From the NCBI RefSeq assembly GCF_020866965.1, contig NZ_JAJATX010000048.1, forward strand, positions 1-32,699: DNA of 32,699 nt. Reading direction: 5' to 3'. Of the stretch, positions 8,710 to 15,575 are shown one piece after another. The translations under genes and the position numbers were made by a program. The notes under the pieces were generated by a model, which saw only the letters and a list, made by a program, of their open reading frames with translations, was not told the DNA's origin and searched no databases. This DNA is from Microvirga roseola. Its GTDB lineage: Bacteria > Pseudomonadota > Alphaproteobacteria > Rhizobiales > Beijerinckiaceae. Numbering within the stretch: position 1 is the first letter of the stretch; the number at the start of each line of letters is the position of its first letter.

Positions 8710-8868
8710 TCACGGCAGAAGGTAGAAGATGGCACAGGTGTCATCCCACCGTAGCTTGGGCCAGCCCAAGATCCATGCCAGGACGGCATACAAGCTGACC
8801 GAGCCTAGACAGATAAGAAGGCCCACAATCAAGCCGAGCGCGAAATGCTCAGCGGCAACACCGAACAT
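8710..8868 (-). CDS. 52-residue membrane protein downstream of ecfG
   Basis: Reading the minus strand gives an intact 52-codon frame, ATG 8868 to TGA 8710, beginning MFGVAAEHFALGLIVG. Residues about 9-34 are one continuous hydrophobic helix (or a tight hairpin), followed by a conserved-looking WPKLRWDD segment and a short aromatic/hydrophobic end. It starts 26 bases after the ecfG stop on the same strand, so co-transcription is likely. The ribosome binding site is weak (ACGGGAA directly before ATG). No family recognised. It is short enough to be missed by length cut-offs, and the position plus the clean membrane-helix composition are the evidence that it codes. Confidence 0.5.
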   Translation of the reverse strand: MFGVAAEHFALGLIVGLLICLGSVSLYAVLAWILGWPKLRWDDTCAIFYLLP

Positions 8869-8894
8869 TTCCCGTCACAGCGGCCGACTGAAAG

Positions 8895-9611
8895 TCAGAT
8901 CTGGGAATTGCGCCGTCCGCCGAGATCATCCAGTTCTGCACCCATAAGCTCTGCCAAGCGGTTCCGAGCCCTGTTCACCCGGCTCTTGATGGTACCGACC
9001 TTGACCCCAAGGGCCTCCGCAGCCTCCTCGTATGAGAGGCCATCGGCCCCGACCAGCATGATTGCGTCACGTTGCTCGATCGGCAACTCGTCCAGCGCCG
9101 CAGTTAAATCCTGGATGGCGAGCTTATCCTCTTGATCGGGGATTGTGATCAACTCGGCCGCATAGATCCCCTCATCGTCCTGGACCTCACGCTTGACCTT
9201 GCGATGTACGGAGAAGAACCCGTTTCGCAGGATCGTAAAGAGCCATGCCTGAAGATTGGTCCCTGACTGGTACATCTCCCGTTTGCTGAGAGATTTGAGA
9301 ACTGTGTCCTGCACCAGGTCCTCGGCCGCTTCCACGTTCTTTGTGAGCGAAATTGCAAAAGCCCGAAGGTTCGGGAGTACCTCCATCACCCCATCTATGA
9401 ACGCCGGATCAACAGGCTCGGTGTGGGCCCGAATGACCTGAGCGACGCGCTCCGTCAGTCGGGCCAGATCCCGGGGAAGTTTGTCGCTCGTAGGATCCCC
9501 GTAGTAAGCCATAAGCTGCTTGCCGAGGTGCAGGCGAACCGCCGCACTCAAAGCAACTCCCGAAACTTTCGAGCGAAGACCTGCCGGGCGTTGGTTCAAA
9601 TCGACGGACAT
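8895..9611 (-). CDS. ecfG: EcfG-type ECF sigma factor with N-terminal NepR-like domain
   Basis: A 238-residue protein; start at ATG 9611, nine bases after GAGGTG. Residues about 70-145 are the sigma-2 region (LPNLRAFAISLTKNVEAAED, LVQDTVLKSLS, GTNLQAWLFTILRN) and 165-223 the sigma-4 region (LDELPIEQRDAIMLVGADG, then VGTIKSRVNRARNRL). This is the pattern of EcfG, the general stress sigma factor of alphaproteobacteria. EcfG proteins are usually about 180 residues. The extra N-terminus (residues 22-57) fits NepR, the anti-sigma that holds EcfG: LGKQL...Y, then ten positions on a Pro in KLP, then a Leu-rich helix. I infer a NepR-EcfG fusion, possibly self-inhibited. No separate nepR, phyR or sensor kinase is in the window. 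Confidence 0.85.
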   Translation of the reverse strand: MSVDLNQRPAGLRSKVSGVALSAAVRLHLGKQLMAYYGDPTSDKLPRDLARLTERVAQVIRAHTEPVDPAFIDGVMEVLPNLRAFAISLTKNVEAAEDLVQDTVLKSLSKREMYQSGTNLQAWLFTILRNGFFSVHRKVKREVQDDEGIYAAELITIPDQEDKLAIQDLTAALDELPIEQRDAIMLVGADGLSYEEAAEALGVKVGTIKSRVNRARNRLAELMGAELDDLGGRRNSQI

Positions 9612-9804
9612 ACAAAACACCTCGTGCTGAAATGGGTATGCTGGATATGGAACTGAGGTCAGGCTTGACCAGAAGGGAAGGGCATCAAGGCGACGTGGCC
9701 AGCCTTCCGACTTATCGAGCATGATGCAAGCCGATCGACCTCGAATGGGGAGTTCTGCGGATTTGGCTGATCACTGGCAGGGAGCGTTCCAGTATCAGTT
9801 TCAA

Positions 9805-9842
9805 TGTGGTCTCCTCCCGGAAAGGTGAGACCGTGGACCACA
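9805..9842. repeat. Nested inverted repeats upstream of ecfG
   Basis: An outer pair TGTGGTC (9805-9811) and GACCACA (9836-9842) encloses an inner pair GGTCTC (9808-9813) and GAGACC (9827-9832). They lie about 200 bases upstream of the ecfG start on the minus strand. This could be a regulator site or an RNA hairpin. No EcfG promoter motif was found in the same interval. Confidence 0.3.
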
Positions 9843-10063
9843 TACTAGGGCGGGTCCATCGGCTCAAAAGCCCACACTTCAGGGGGGATCACTTTCCAGG
9901 GGGGTAAGCCAGCGTGGATAGGCAAAATGCACGCCTGCCCGGCCCGTACAACACGGTCCAATGGAAGTGCACGTAGAGCTGACTTTTTGTGTTTCGAACC
10001 AGGAGGACGGGCCGGAGCGTAGCGTTGTAACCTTGGGTTTAGGCCTACTTCCATATGCCCACG

Positions 10064-10324
10064 TTACCTCATGAGCGATGCCTGGTACGCCTCAATGACT
10101 CGCCGCCCGGCCTTGCCGCCCTCTGCCGCTCGACCGTTCGTCAGGAGGGGGAACGGTGTGTCCGGCTGTGCCGCCATCATTGCCCAGAGCCACAATCCTC
10201 GGTCGGGTCCATCCTCAATCTGGTAGACACGCCCGACAACCCTATCGCCATCAAAGGCTGTAAAGTCAGGAGTGGGTTGAGCACTGGGAGAAGCCTTGTG
10301 AGTCAGTGTCCATCGGATTTTCAT
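10064..10324 (-). CDS. Conserved-looking small hypothetical protein
   Basis: An 86-residue cytoplasmic-looking protein without a signal or membrane segment. The core DFTAFDGDRVVGRVYQIE followed by RGLWLWAMMA and a C-terminal KAGRRVIEAYQ helix resembles a family of short hypothetical proteins common in Methylobacteriaceae and relatives (from memory; no named domain). The strand order suggests a short beta-rich domain plus a helix. No convincing operon partner: the frame that follows downstream at 9845-10054 is doubtful. Function unknown. Confidence 0.6.
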   Translation of the reverse strand: MKIRWTLTHKASPSAQPTPDFTAFDGDRVVGRVYQIEDGPDRGLWLWAMMAAQPDTPFPLLTNGRAAEGGKAGRRVIEAYQASLMR

Positions 10325-11059
10325 AAGTCAAACCCAGGCTAGAATGGAAACAAGATACTGGTCTGGAGATCTAACAAGGATCGGGTCCGAGCTAACTCCT
10401 ACAGCGACGCTTTTTGTCCGTCAGGTCAATTGTGACCTGGTCCCAGAGATTGGATTAGAGATGTTCAAGGAACGTCTCCTTCCGTTCAGGCACAAGGGAA
10501 ACGCCGCTCGCCTCGAAAAGGATTAAGTGCTTCTGAAATCGTGGTTAGTGAACAGTTACTGAAGCAATCGCCTCCCCAAAGCAGAACGAGGCGGTACATC
10601 CGCGCCTCGGCTGCCTTGTAGGAGTGTGCCGACCAATGAGCCGGATCAGCAAGGCCATCGTTGCACCAACATGGTTAACCGATGGTTATCAGGGATCTCG
10701 CTTGACATATGGAGGGTGGACAAGAGTTGTGCTTAGGCCGCCTCAGCGACAGGGGCTGGCCCGGCTTCATTCATGCCTGTACATAGGCATCGAGGACGGT
10801 ACGTGCTCGTCACGTTCGTCCATAGCCTCAGAGAAGACTTCCTCCTTTGCCTCGGTGGGGCCGGCTTTCCCGTGCGAATTCGCAGTGCCTCACCGTCAGC
10901 ACAATGTTGACGCCCCAATCCGTCCAAAGATGGAAGATCGCCGATTTGCTGTCGTGCGTTCTAAATTGGCTGACAAGTCTTGCCCTGTACGGTCCGGCCT
11001 GCAGCCTTCGAATGTTAAGCTGATAGCGCCCTGAGACCGGAACGGATCGCTTCGAAACT
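10325..11059. other. Gene-poor stretch
   Basis: Frames of 60-136 codons are present on both strands, but none has a domain, a signal or a plausible ribosome binding site that I can defend. Base composition looks less GC-rich than in the flanking genes. The stretch ends in the stem-loop cluster annotated at 11060-11190. Confidence 0.35.
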
Positions 11060-11190
11060 GGCTGAAGCAACGGCGTGGCTTTGTGCGTTTTCGCACCGAC
11101 TTGTTTCAGAGCCTTGCTAAGCTAACAAGGTTTCCTCCCGATCTCCTTCGAACTTGCCCCATCGATACCCTCTGGTGGGGTTTCTTTTTG
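11060..11190 (+). ncRNA. Candidate small RNA with Rho-independent terminator
   Basis: Three stem-loops follow one another: GTGCG-TTTT-CGCAC (11083-11096), CCTTG with a 9-base loop and CAAGG (11112-11130), and CCCCA (11157-11161) with TGGGG (11176-11180), the last followed directly by TTTCTTTTT. Between the second and third stems is an unpaired pyrimidine-rich stretch, TTTCCTCCCGATCTCCTTCG, with two anti-Shine-Dalgarno-like CTCC motifs. Stem-loop, CCTCC-type single strand and U-tailed terminator is the usual layout of trans-acting alphaproteobacterial sRNAs. The 5' end is not defined. It could instead be the terminator of an unrecognised upstream transcript. Confidence 0.4.
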
Positions 11191-11257
11191 ATTGGGAGTA
11201 CCGCGGGTTCATCCGGTTCTTAAGGCGGTTCTGATCTGAGTCTGAGATGATTGAGCT

Positions 11258-11290
11258 CCATGAGCGTCAAACCAGCGGTGACGCTCATGG
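11258..11290 (-). terminator. Strong hairpin downstream of tautomerase gene
   Basis: A perfect 12-bp inverted repeat, CCATGAGCGTCA at 11258-11269 and TGACGCTCATGG at 11279-11290, with a 9-base loop. It begins 16 bases after the tautomerase stop in that gene's direction. There is no T-run, so it is a transcript-end or stabilising stem rather than a canonical intrinsic terminator. Confidence 0.5.
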
Positions 11291-11305
11291 ATCGGAGCCT
11301 GTGGC

Positions 11306-11728
11306 TCAGCGCTGCTGGGTCATTATACGCACTTGCTCGAGCGAGACCACGACACCTCCCACAGCAAATCCGAAGGGGGGCAGCTCGTTGATGATGCACC
11401 AGACGTTGGCTCCCTTGCGTTCATCACACAACGGACATTCGGCCCGGAAGGAGTCTGTCACCTTTTGCACAACCTGCCCCTTGGTCTCTTGGTCCATGAC
11501 CTCCGCAAATGCATAGATCGTAACCATGAAGCGAGGCAGATGCGTTACCTGCCCGGCGACGAACACACGGCCATGACTCAGTCAGGTGACGACACTGATG
11601 GCACGTGAGGCGGCGTTGTCTGGCAACCCCTCAGCCTCAAGAGCCACCGCGGTGATCCGGTCGGCAATCCGGGCCATCTGAGCGTCATCAAGGCCTCCTT
11701 CCGTGTAGCGGATGTCTATGAGCGGCAT
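11306..11728 (-). pseudogene. Tautomerase family protein interrupted by one in-frame TGA
   Basis: The frame from ATG 11728 to 11306 is open over 141 codons except for a single TGA at codon 49 (11582-11584). The first part, starting MPLIDIRYTEGGLDDAQMA, has the Pro next to Met that becomes the catalytic N-terminal proline of the 4-oxalocrotonate tautomerase superfamily. The second part reads RFMVTIYAFAEVMDQETKG, then NVWCIINELPP, like the second half of a fused (about 140-residue) tautomerase. No frameshift is needed to join them, so this is probably a recent nonsense mutation or a sequencing error. The second half could restart at GTG 11566 but would lack Pro-1. It is divergent from the HxlR gene, a common regulator-target arrangement. 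Confidence 0.65.
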
Positions 11729-11768
11729 GATCTCTCCTGGTCAGTTCATCAAACGAACTCACTTGCTA

Positions 11769-11794
11769 TTGCACAAGTCAGTTCACTTGTGCAA
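11769..11794. promoter_or_regulatory. Perfect inverted repeat, likely HxlR operator
   Basis: TTGCACAAGT (11769-11778) and ACTTGTGCAA (11785-11794) form a perfect 10-bp palindrome with a 6-base spacer in the 79-base gap between the divergent tautomerase and HxlR genes. HxlR-type winged-helix dimers bind such sites next to their own gene. It lies 14 bases before the HxlR start, so autoregulation is plausible. Confidence 0.6.
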
Positions 11795-11807
11795 CTGTCC
11801 CGCTGCC

Positions 11808-12239
11808 ATGAAACGAACCCGCTTTGCCGACTGGAACTGTTCCGTTGCCCGCGTGACCGATTTGCTCGGGGACTGGTGGACGCCCCTGATCTTGCGCGAT
11901 GCCATGCGCGGCATCACCCGCTTTGACGAGTTTCATGAGAGCCTGAGCTTGGGCCGGAATACCCTTACTCAGCGATTGGAACGATTGGTTGAGGAGGGCA
12001 TGATGGAGCGGCGGCAGTATCATGAGCGACCTCCCCGCTATGAATACCTGCTGACCGAAAAAGGGCGCGACTTCTTTCCAGTAATCGCCGCCATGATGCG
12101 ATGGGGCGACCGATGGCTCGCAGACGGTGATCCTCCGCTTCGGCTGCGGCACATGACCTGCGGTAAAGTCACGACCCCGACCGTGGTGTGTTCAGTATGT
12201 GGTGAGCCGCTCATACTGGGGTCCGTACACAGGGCCTGA
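11808..12239 (+). CDS. HxlR-type winged-helix transcriptional regulator
   Basis: A 143-residue protein starting at ATG 11808. An in-frame upstream ATG (11712) would run through the operator region and the neighbour's 5' end, so the shorter start is preferred. The HxlR core is clear: NCSVARVTDLLGDWWTPLIL with the family Cys near the N-terminus, RFDEFHESLSLGRNTLTQRL (recognition helix), then the wing with RPPRYEYLLTEKGRDF and a helix MMRWGDRWL. The C-terminus adds a CGK...CSVCGEPL segment resembling a small zinc ribbon. Such regulators often sense thiol or aldehyde stress and repress a divergent enzyme gene, here the tautomerase. Confidence 0.85.
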   Translation: MKRTRFADWNCSVARVTDLLGDWWTPLILRDAMRGITRFDEFHESLSLGRNTLTQRLERLVEEGMMERRQYHERPPRYEYLLTEKGRDFFPVIAAMMRWGDRWLADGDPPLRLRHMTCGKVTTPTVVCSVCGEPLILGSVHRA

Positions 12240-12317
12240 TCCCAAGCCAACTTCGCTGCAACGCCTACGAATGCTCCTGTGCGGATGTGGCCCTGCGCCG
12301 GTCCGAGCAGTCTGCTG

Positions 12318-12980
12318 CTACAGAGTTTGGCTAAGTGCCGTCGGCCTGTCCGACTTTTCTCCTTCCGCCACAATCCGAAGCGTCTCATCAGGAAGAGGTC
12401 TCTGAAGTTTCAGGGCCTCTTCAGTGGGGGCGTTGAGCCAGATGTCGTATTCTTCGGGCGTGGTCAGGATCACCGGCATCGCCTTGGGATGAATCGGTCC
12501 CACCACGACATTCGGCTCACACGTAAGAAACGAATAGAGCAGGTGTTCACCTTCAACAGGATCAGCTTTCGTTCCACGTACGCCGGTCCACGGTCGCCAA
12601 ATGCCTGCAAAGGCGGCGAGGGGGCGCTCGTCATTCAGGGCGAACCAAATCGGTGTCTTTCTCGGGCGGGTATCCTTGTACTCTGAGAATGAGGTCAAAG
12701 GTACAAGGGCGCGGTACTGCGGTTTCAGCCAGGCCCTCCAGAACGGAGAGCCGACATTGCGCACATTCGTCACCGGATGATTGCCGACCTTTGGGGGAGG
12801 GGGAAACCCCCAGCGCATCCGGATCATCTCACGCTCGCCCTCATGGGTTCGGACGATCGGCGCCATCTGGTCCGGGAAGATCGCCGACAGGGGAGGGACA
12901 TTGCCTGCGCTGTCGCGGCTCACGCTGAACGCCTGCCGCATCGCGGCCTGGGTCGCATAGGAGCTATAGAGATTGCACAC
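12318..12980 (-). CDS. SOS response-associated peptidase (SRAP/YedK family)
   Basis: A 220-residue SRAP protein, which forms a stable thiazolidine link to abasic sites in single-stranded DNA through its N-terminal Cys after Met removal. The start is GTG 12980, because the next codon is TGC, giving the required Cys-2 in MCNLYSS; frames further upstream put residues before the Cys. Other active-site segments are present: NVRNV (Asn), SFSEYK (Glu) and IHPKAMPVIL (His). Length fits the family (about 220-240). The adjacent helicase gene is divergent. No clear SOS box was identified. Confidence 0.88.
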   Translation of the reverse strand: MCNLYSSYATQAAMRQAFSVSRDSAGNVPPLSAIFPDQMAPIVRTHEGEREMIRMRWGFPPPPKVGNHPVTNVRNVGSPFWRAWLKPQYRALVPLTSFSEYKDTRPRKTPIWFALNDERPLAAFAGIWRPWTGVRGTKADPVEGEHLLYSFLTCEPNVVVGPIHPKAMPVILTTPEEYDIWLNAPTEEALKLQRPLPDETLRIVAEGEKSDRPTALSQTL

Positions 12981-13185
12981 GGGCGGAATCCTCCGTCTCG
13001 GCATTCCGAGGTCATCTCGCGTCGGCATCAGTCGGGAGACGCAACGTGACAATAAGCGCTGCCCAGCGCAACCCTCCGGGGTATAATGACGGCAATCGGC
13101 AGGCCGCGGTTTGATTTGAGAAATCCCAGCCCACGACAGGTCCGCCCCTTTTGCGTCCTTCCCCTCATCCAGCGCTTTTTGATCG

Positions 13186-14544
13186 ATGCGGCCGAACTCC
13201 AAACCTGCTGATCCCGTGCTCGACCCTCCGACCGCTGGTCACGCCCGGCGGATCGGTGACAAGCAGGCCGAGCCCTATCAGGCCAGGATCGCGGCATCCG
13301 TGCGGGATGCCATCCGGAGAGGGCGCTCCGGGGCCGTGCTGGCGCCCACCGGCAGCGGCAAGAGCCTTCTGGCGGCCGGGGCCGCGGAGGATGCCATCGA
13401 CCTCGGCAAGCCCATCCTCGTCCTGCATCCCGACGTCTCCCTGCTGCGCCAGAACTTTGCTCAGTTCCAGACCGTCCCCAGAGTGCAGGGCGCAAAGACC
13501 GCGTTCTTTGTCGCCAGGAACGAGACCATTGGCGACGGGCCGATGGTCCGAAACTCCCTCGATGCGGATGTCATTCCCGCCACGAACATGTCCCTCGTCA
13601 ACAAGCTCGATGACGAGGACTTCCTCCGCGCGCTCGACCGGTTCGGGAGGAGGGGAGGGGTGGTCCTTATCGACGAGGGCCACAAGGCTGCGGCCGAGGA
13701 GCTCGCCCGGGTTCTCTCCCGCATCGCGCATGCCGGCGGCTCCGGAATCGTCCTCACGGCCACCCCGTTCAGAACCGACGGGAAGGACCCGCTGGATGCC
13801 TTCGGGGCGAGCATCGAGCATGATCTGATCGATGTCGCGACCTATGACGAGGTCCTGGCGACCGGACGCACGGTTCCGACCAGGTTCGACATGGCGACAG
13901 GGGAGTTCGAGGCCCATCTCGGCACGGACGCCGTCCGGCTGATCGAAAGCGCATTCCTGGCGCTGCTCGCCGAGAACAAGTCCGTCGACCAGGCATCCCA
14001 GCAGGCGTTCTCCCGCTTCTTCAAAGAGGGAGCCAGCGAGGGCGACAAAGCCATCGCCGCTCTCATCGTCGCGGCTGTTGCCAGGATCTGGGCGAAGCGC
14101 GCGGCCGAAGCGACCCTTGCGATGATCCACTGCGACAGCGTCGAGTTCGCCCGGGAGCTCTCCGGATATCTGGCCCGAGAGAGCCTGCCTTGCGGTCATG
14201 AGAGGGAAGGGGAGAAACCCCGCGTCGCCTTTGTCGTGGCCGGCGAAATCCGCGTCTGGCGCAACGGCGCCGAAGAGGGGCTCAAGGAGGGCGAGGCGGT
14301 CGGGCGCAAGATCAAGCGCGACGATCTCCTTGATGCGGCCCGGAGCGGCGGCTTCGATATTCTGGTCAACGTCAACGCCCTGGGCGTCGGTACGGACGTC
14401 CCCCAGACCGATCTCAACATTCTGGCCTGCCAGGAGCGTTCCATCGGCCCGGTCAAGCAGATCAGCGGGCGCGGGGAACGGGCTCACGCCTACTTACTCG
14501 TATATGTTTCGTCAACGGGACCAGGCTGCAGGATTCATCGATGA
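13186..14544 (+). CDS. DExH superfamily II helicase, C-terminally truncated
   Basis: A 452-codon frame with the SF2 helicase motifs in order: APTGSGKS (I, ATP-binding P-loop), LIDEGHKA (II, DExH), TATPFR (III), GVGTDVPQTDLN near motif V, and QISGRGERA (VI, Q..GR..R). Up to the last motif the protein looks normal. It then changes abruptly near base 14490 to AYLLVYVSSTGPGCRIHR and stops, overlapping the IclR start by four bases. Helicases of this type normally continue beyond motif VI. The break coincides with the left edge of the catabolic cluster, so the gene was probably cut by insertion or recombination. ATPase motifs are intact; activity uncertain. Confidence 0.75.
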   Translation: MRPNSKPADPVLDPPTAGHARRIGDKQAEPYQARIAASVRDAIRRGRSGAVLAPTGSGKSLLAAGAAEDAIDLGKPILVLHPDVSLLRQNFAQFQTVPRVQGAKTAFFVARNETIGDGPMVRNSLDADVIPATNMSLVNKLDDEDFLRALDRFGRRGGVVLIDEGHKAAAEELARVLSRIAHAGGSGIVLTATPFRTDGKDPLDAFGASIEHDLIDVATYDEVLATGRTVPTRFDMATGEFEAHLGTDAVRLIESAFLALLAENKSVDQASQQAFSRFFKEGASEGDKAIAALIVAAVARIWAKRAAEATLAMIHCDSVEFARELSGYLARESLPCGHEREGEKPRVAFVVAGEIRVWRNGAEEGLKEGEAVGRKIKRDDLLDAARSGGFDILVNVNALGVGTDVPQTDLNILACQERSIGPVKQISGRGERAHAYLLVYVSSTGPGCRIHR

Positions 14545-15359
14545 CCAGCGACACTCTGTCCGGCAAGAAGGCCAAGAGCCCTAGGAATGGCGGCGACCAG
14601 CTTCTTGAGGTCGATGATCGCCTTTTTCTGCAATCCGTTGCGCGAGCCCTTTATGTTCTCGAAGCGTTCGGGCGCGATGCCAGGCCTATGTCTTTGAGCG
14701 AAATCGCCGCAAGCGCCCGGATCACGAAAAGCGCCGCTCAGCGCGCGGCCCAAACCCTGTTGAGCCTCGGATACCTTGAGCGCTCGTCCGACGGCGGATT
14801 GCTGCCCGGCAGACGCCTTCTCGATCGTGCCTTTGACTATCTCCGGTCCAATCCCTTGATCGAGCGAGCCACGCCAATCCTGATCGAGCTCCGCAAGAAC
14901 TCCGGTGAGCGCGTCGATTTCAGTCTCTTTGACGACCTCTCCATTCTTTACGCCATCCGGCTGCAGAGCAAGCGCGAGACGTTCTTTGCCACTCTTGCGG
15001 GCCGGCGAATCCCAACCTTCTGCTCGTCAGGCGGACGCTCGATGCTGGCGCATCTGGACGACGCTGCTATCGACGACATTCTTCGCCGCTCAGAGCGCAA
15101 AGCGCTGACGCCCAAAACGATCACCGACCTGGACAAGATCTGGGACAAGGTGCGGGAAGCCCGCCGCGAGGGATATGCCTATGCGGTCGAGGAAAGCCTG
15201 CTCGGCGAGGTTGTTCTGTCTGCCGCCGTGCTCGACGATCGACGTCAGCCCGTTGCAGCGGTGCATATCGCCGGCTCGCTCAGCGAGTGGACGGTGGATG
15301 ATTTCCGCAAACGCTTCGCGCCTCTGGCCATCGAGGCGGCCCGGGCCCTGAGTTATTGA
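14541..15359 (+). CDS. IclR family transcriptional regulator
   Basis: A 272-residue IclR regulator: an N-terminal winged helix (FLQSVARALYVLEAF, then MSLSEIAASARITKSAAQRA) followed by the effector-binding domain (FSLFDDLSILYAIRL, CSSGGRSMLAHL, GYAYAVEESLLGEVVLSAAV, then the closing AVHIAGSLSEW). AGGA lies about nine bases before ATG 14541. IclR proteins usually sense a small organic acid or amino compound and control a neighbouring catabolic operon. The next gene on the same strand is the ABC importer 216 bases on, with repeats between that fit an operator. It is the first gene of the accessory cluster, next to the truncated helicase. Confidence 0.88.
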   Translation: MTSDTLSGKKAKSPRNGGDQLLEVDDRLFLQSVARALYVLEAFGRDARPMSLSEIAASARITKSAAQRAAQTLLSLGYLERSSDGGLLPGRRLLDRAFDYLRSNPLIERATPILIELRKNSGERVDFSLFDDLSILYAIRLQSKRETFFATLAGRRIPTFCSSGGRSMLAHLDDAAIDDILRRSERKALTPKTITDLDKIWDKVREARREGYAYAVEESLLGEVVLSAAVLDDRRQPVAAVHIAGSLSEWTVDDFRKRFAPLAIEAARALSY

Positions 15360-15418
15360 GCTGCATCAGGTCGGCCGGTTCCGACGCTCAAGGCACCACC
15401 GGCGGGGTCTGGATCGTA

Positions 15419-15460
15419 TTTTGAACATGATGGATATTTTTTTGAACAAAAAAGTTGCAA
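15419..15460 (+). promoter_or_regulatory. AT-rich operator/promoter region of the ABC operon
   Basis: TTTTGAAC occurs twice, at 15419-15426 and 15440-15447, 21 bases apart (two helical turns). The second copy overlaps an imperfect palindrome, TTGAAC-AAAAAA-GTTGCAA. The stretch is strikingly AT-rich for this genome and lies between the IclR gene and the importer. It is the best candidate for the IclR binding site; a clear -10 hexamer was not identified. Confidence 0.4.
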
Positions 15461-15575
15461 GCCACCGCGATATGAAGAATAAATTTCTGGGTGCCGGCTT
15501 GAGCCTTGGACGACACCGCATCAACCGATGCACGTCTGCCTTAGAGGACTCTCTGTATTCTGGAGCACGACGGGG

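Noticed and set aside
9845..10054. 69-codon minus-strand frame just downstream of the hypothetical gene at 10064-10324
   Set aside because: Proline-rich, no recognisable domain, and the only possible ribosome site is too far from the start. Kept out of the gene list.
10624..11034. 136-codon plus frame in the gene-poor stretch
   Set aside because: No domain or signal and an erratic composition. The overlapping minus frames look no better.
11582..11584. TGA in the tautomerase gene as a selenocysteine codon
   Set aside because: Tautomerases do not use selenocysteine, the position is not catalytic and no SECIS-like stem follows directly.
13165..14487. 440-codon minus frame opposite the helicase
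   Set aside because: It is the antisense shadow of a GC-rich coding region; the plus frame carries all SF2 helicase motifs.
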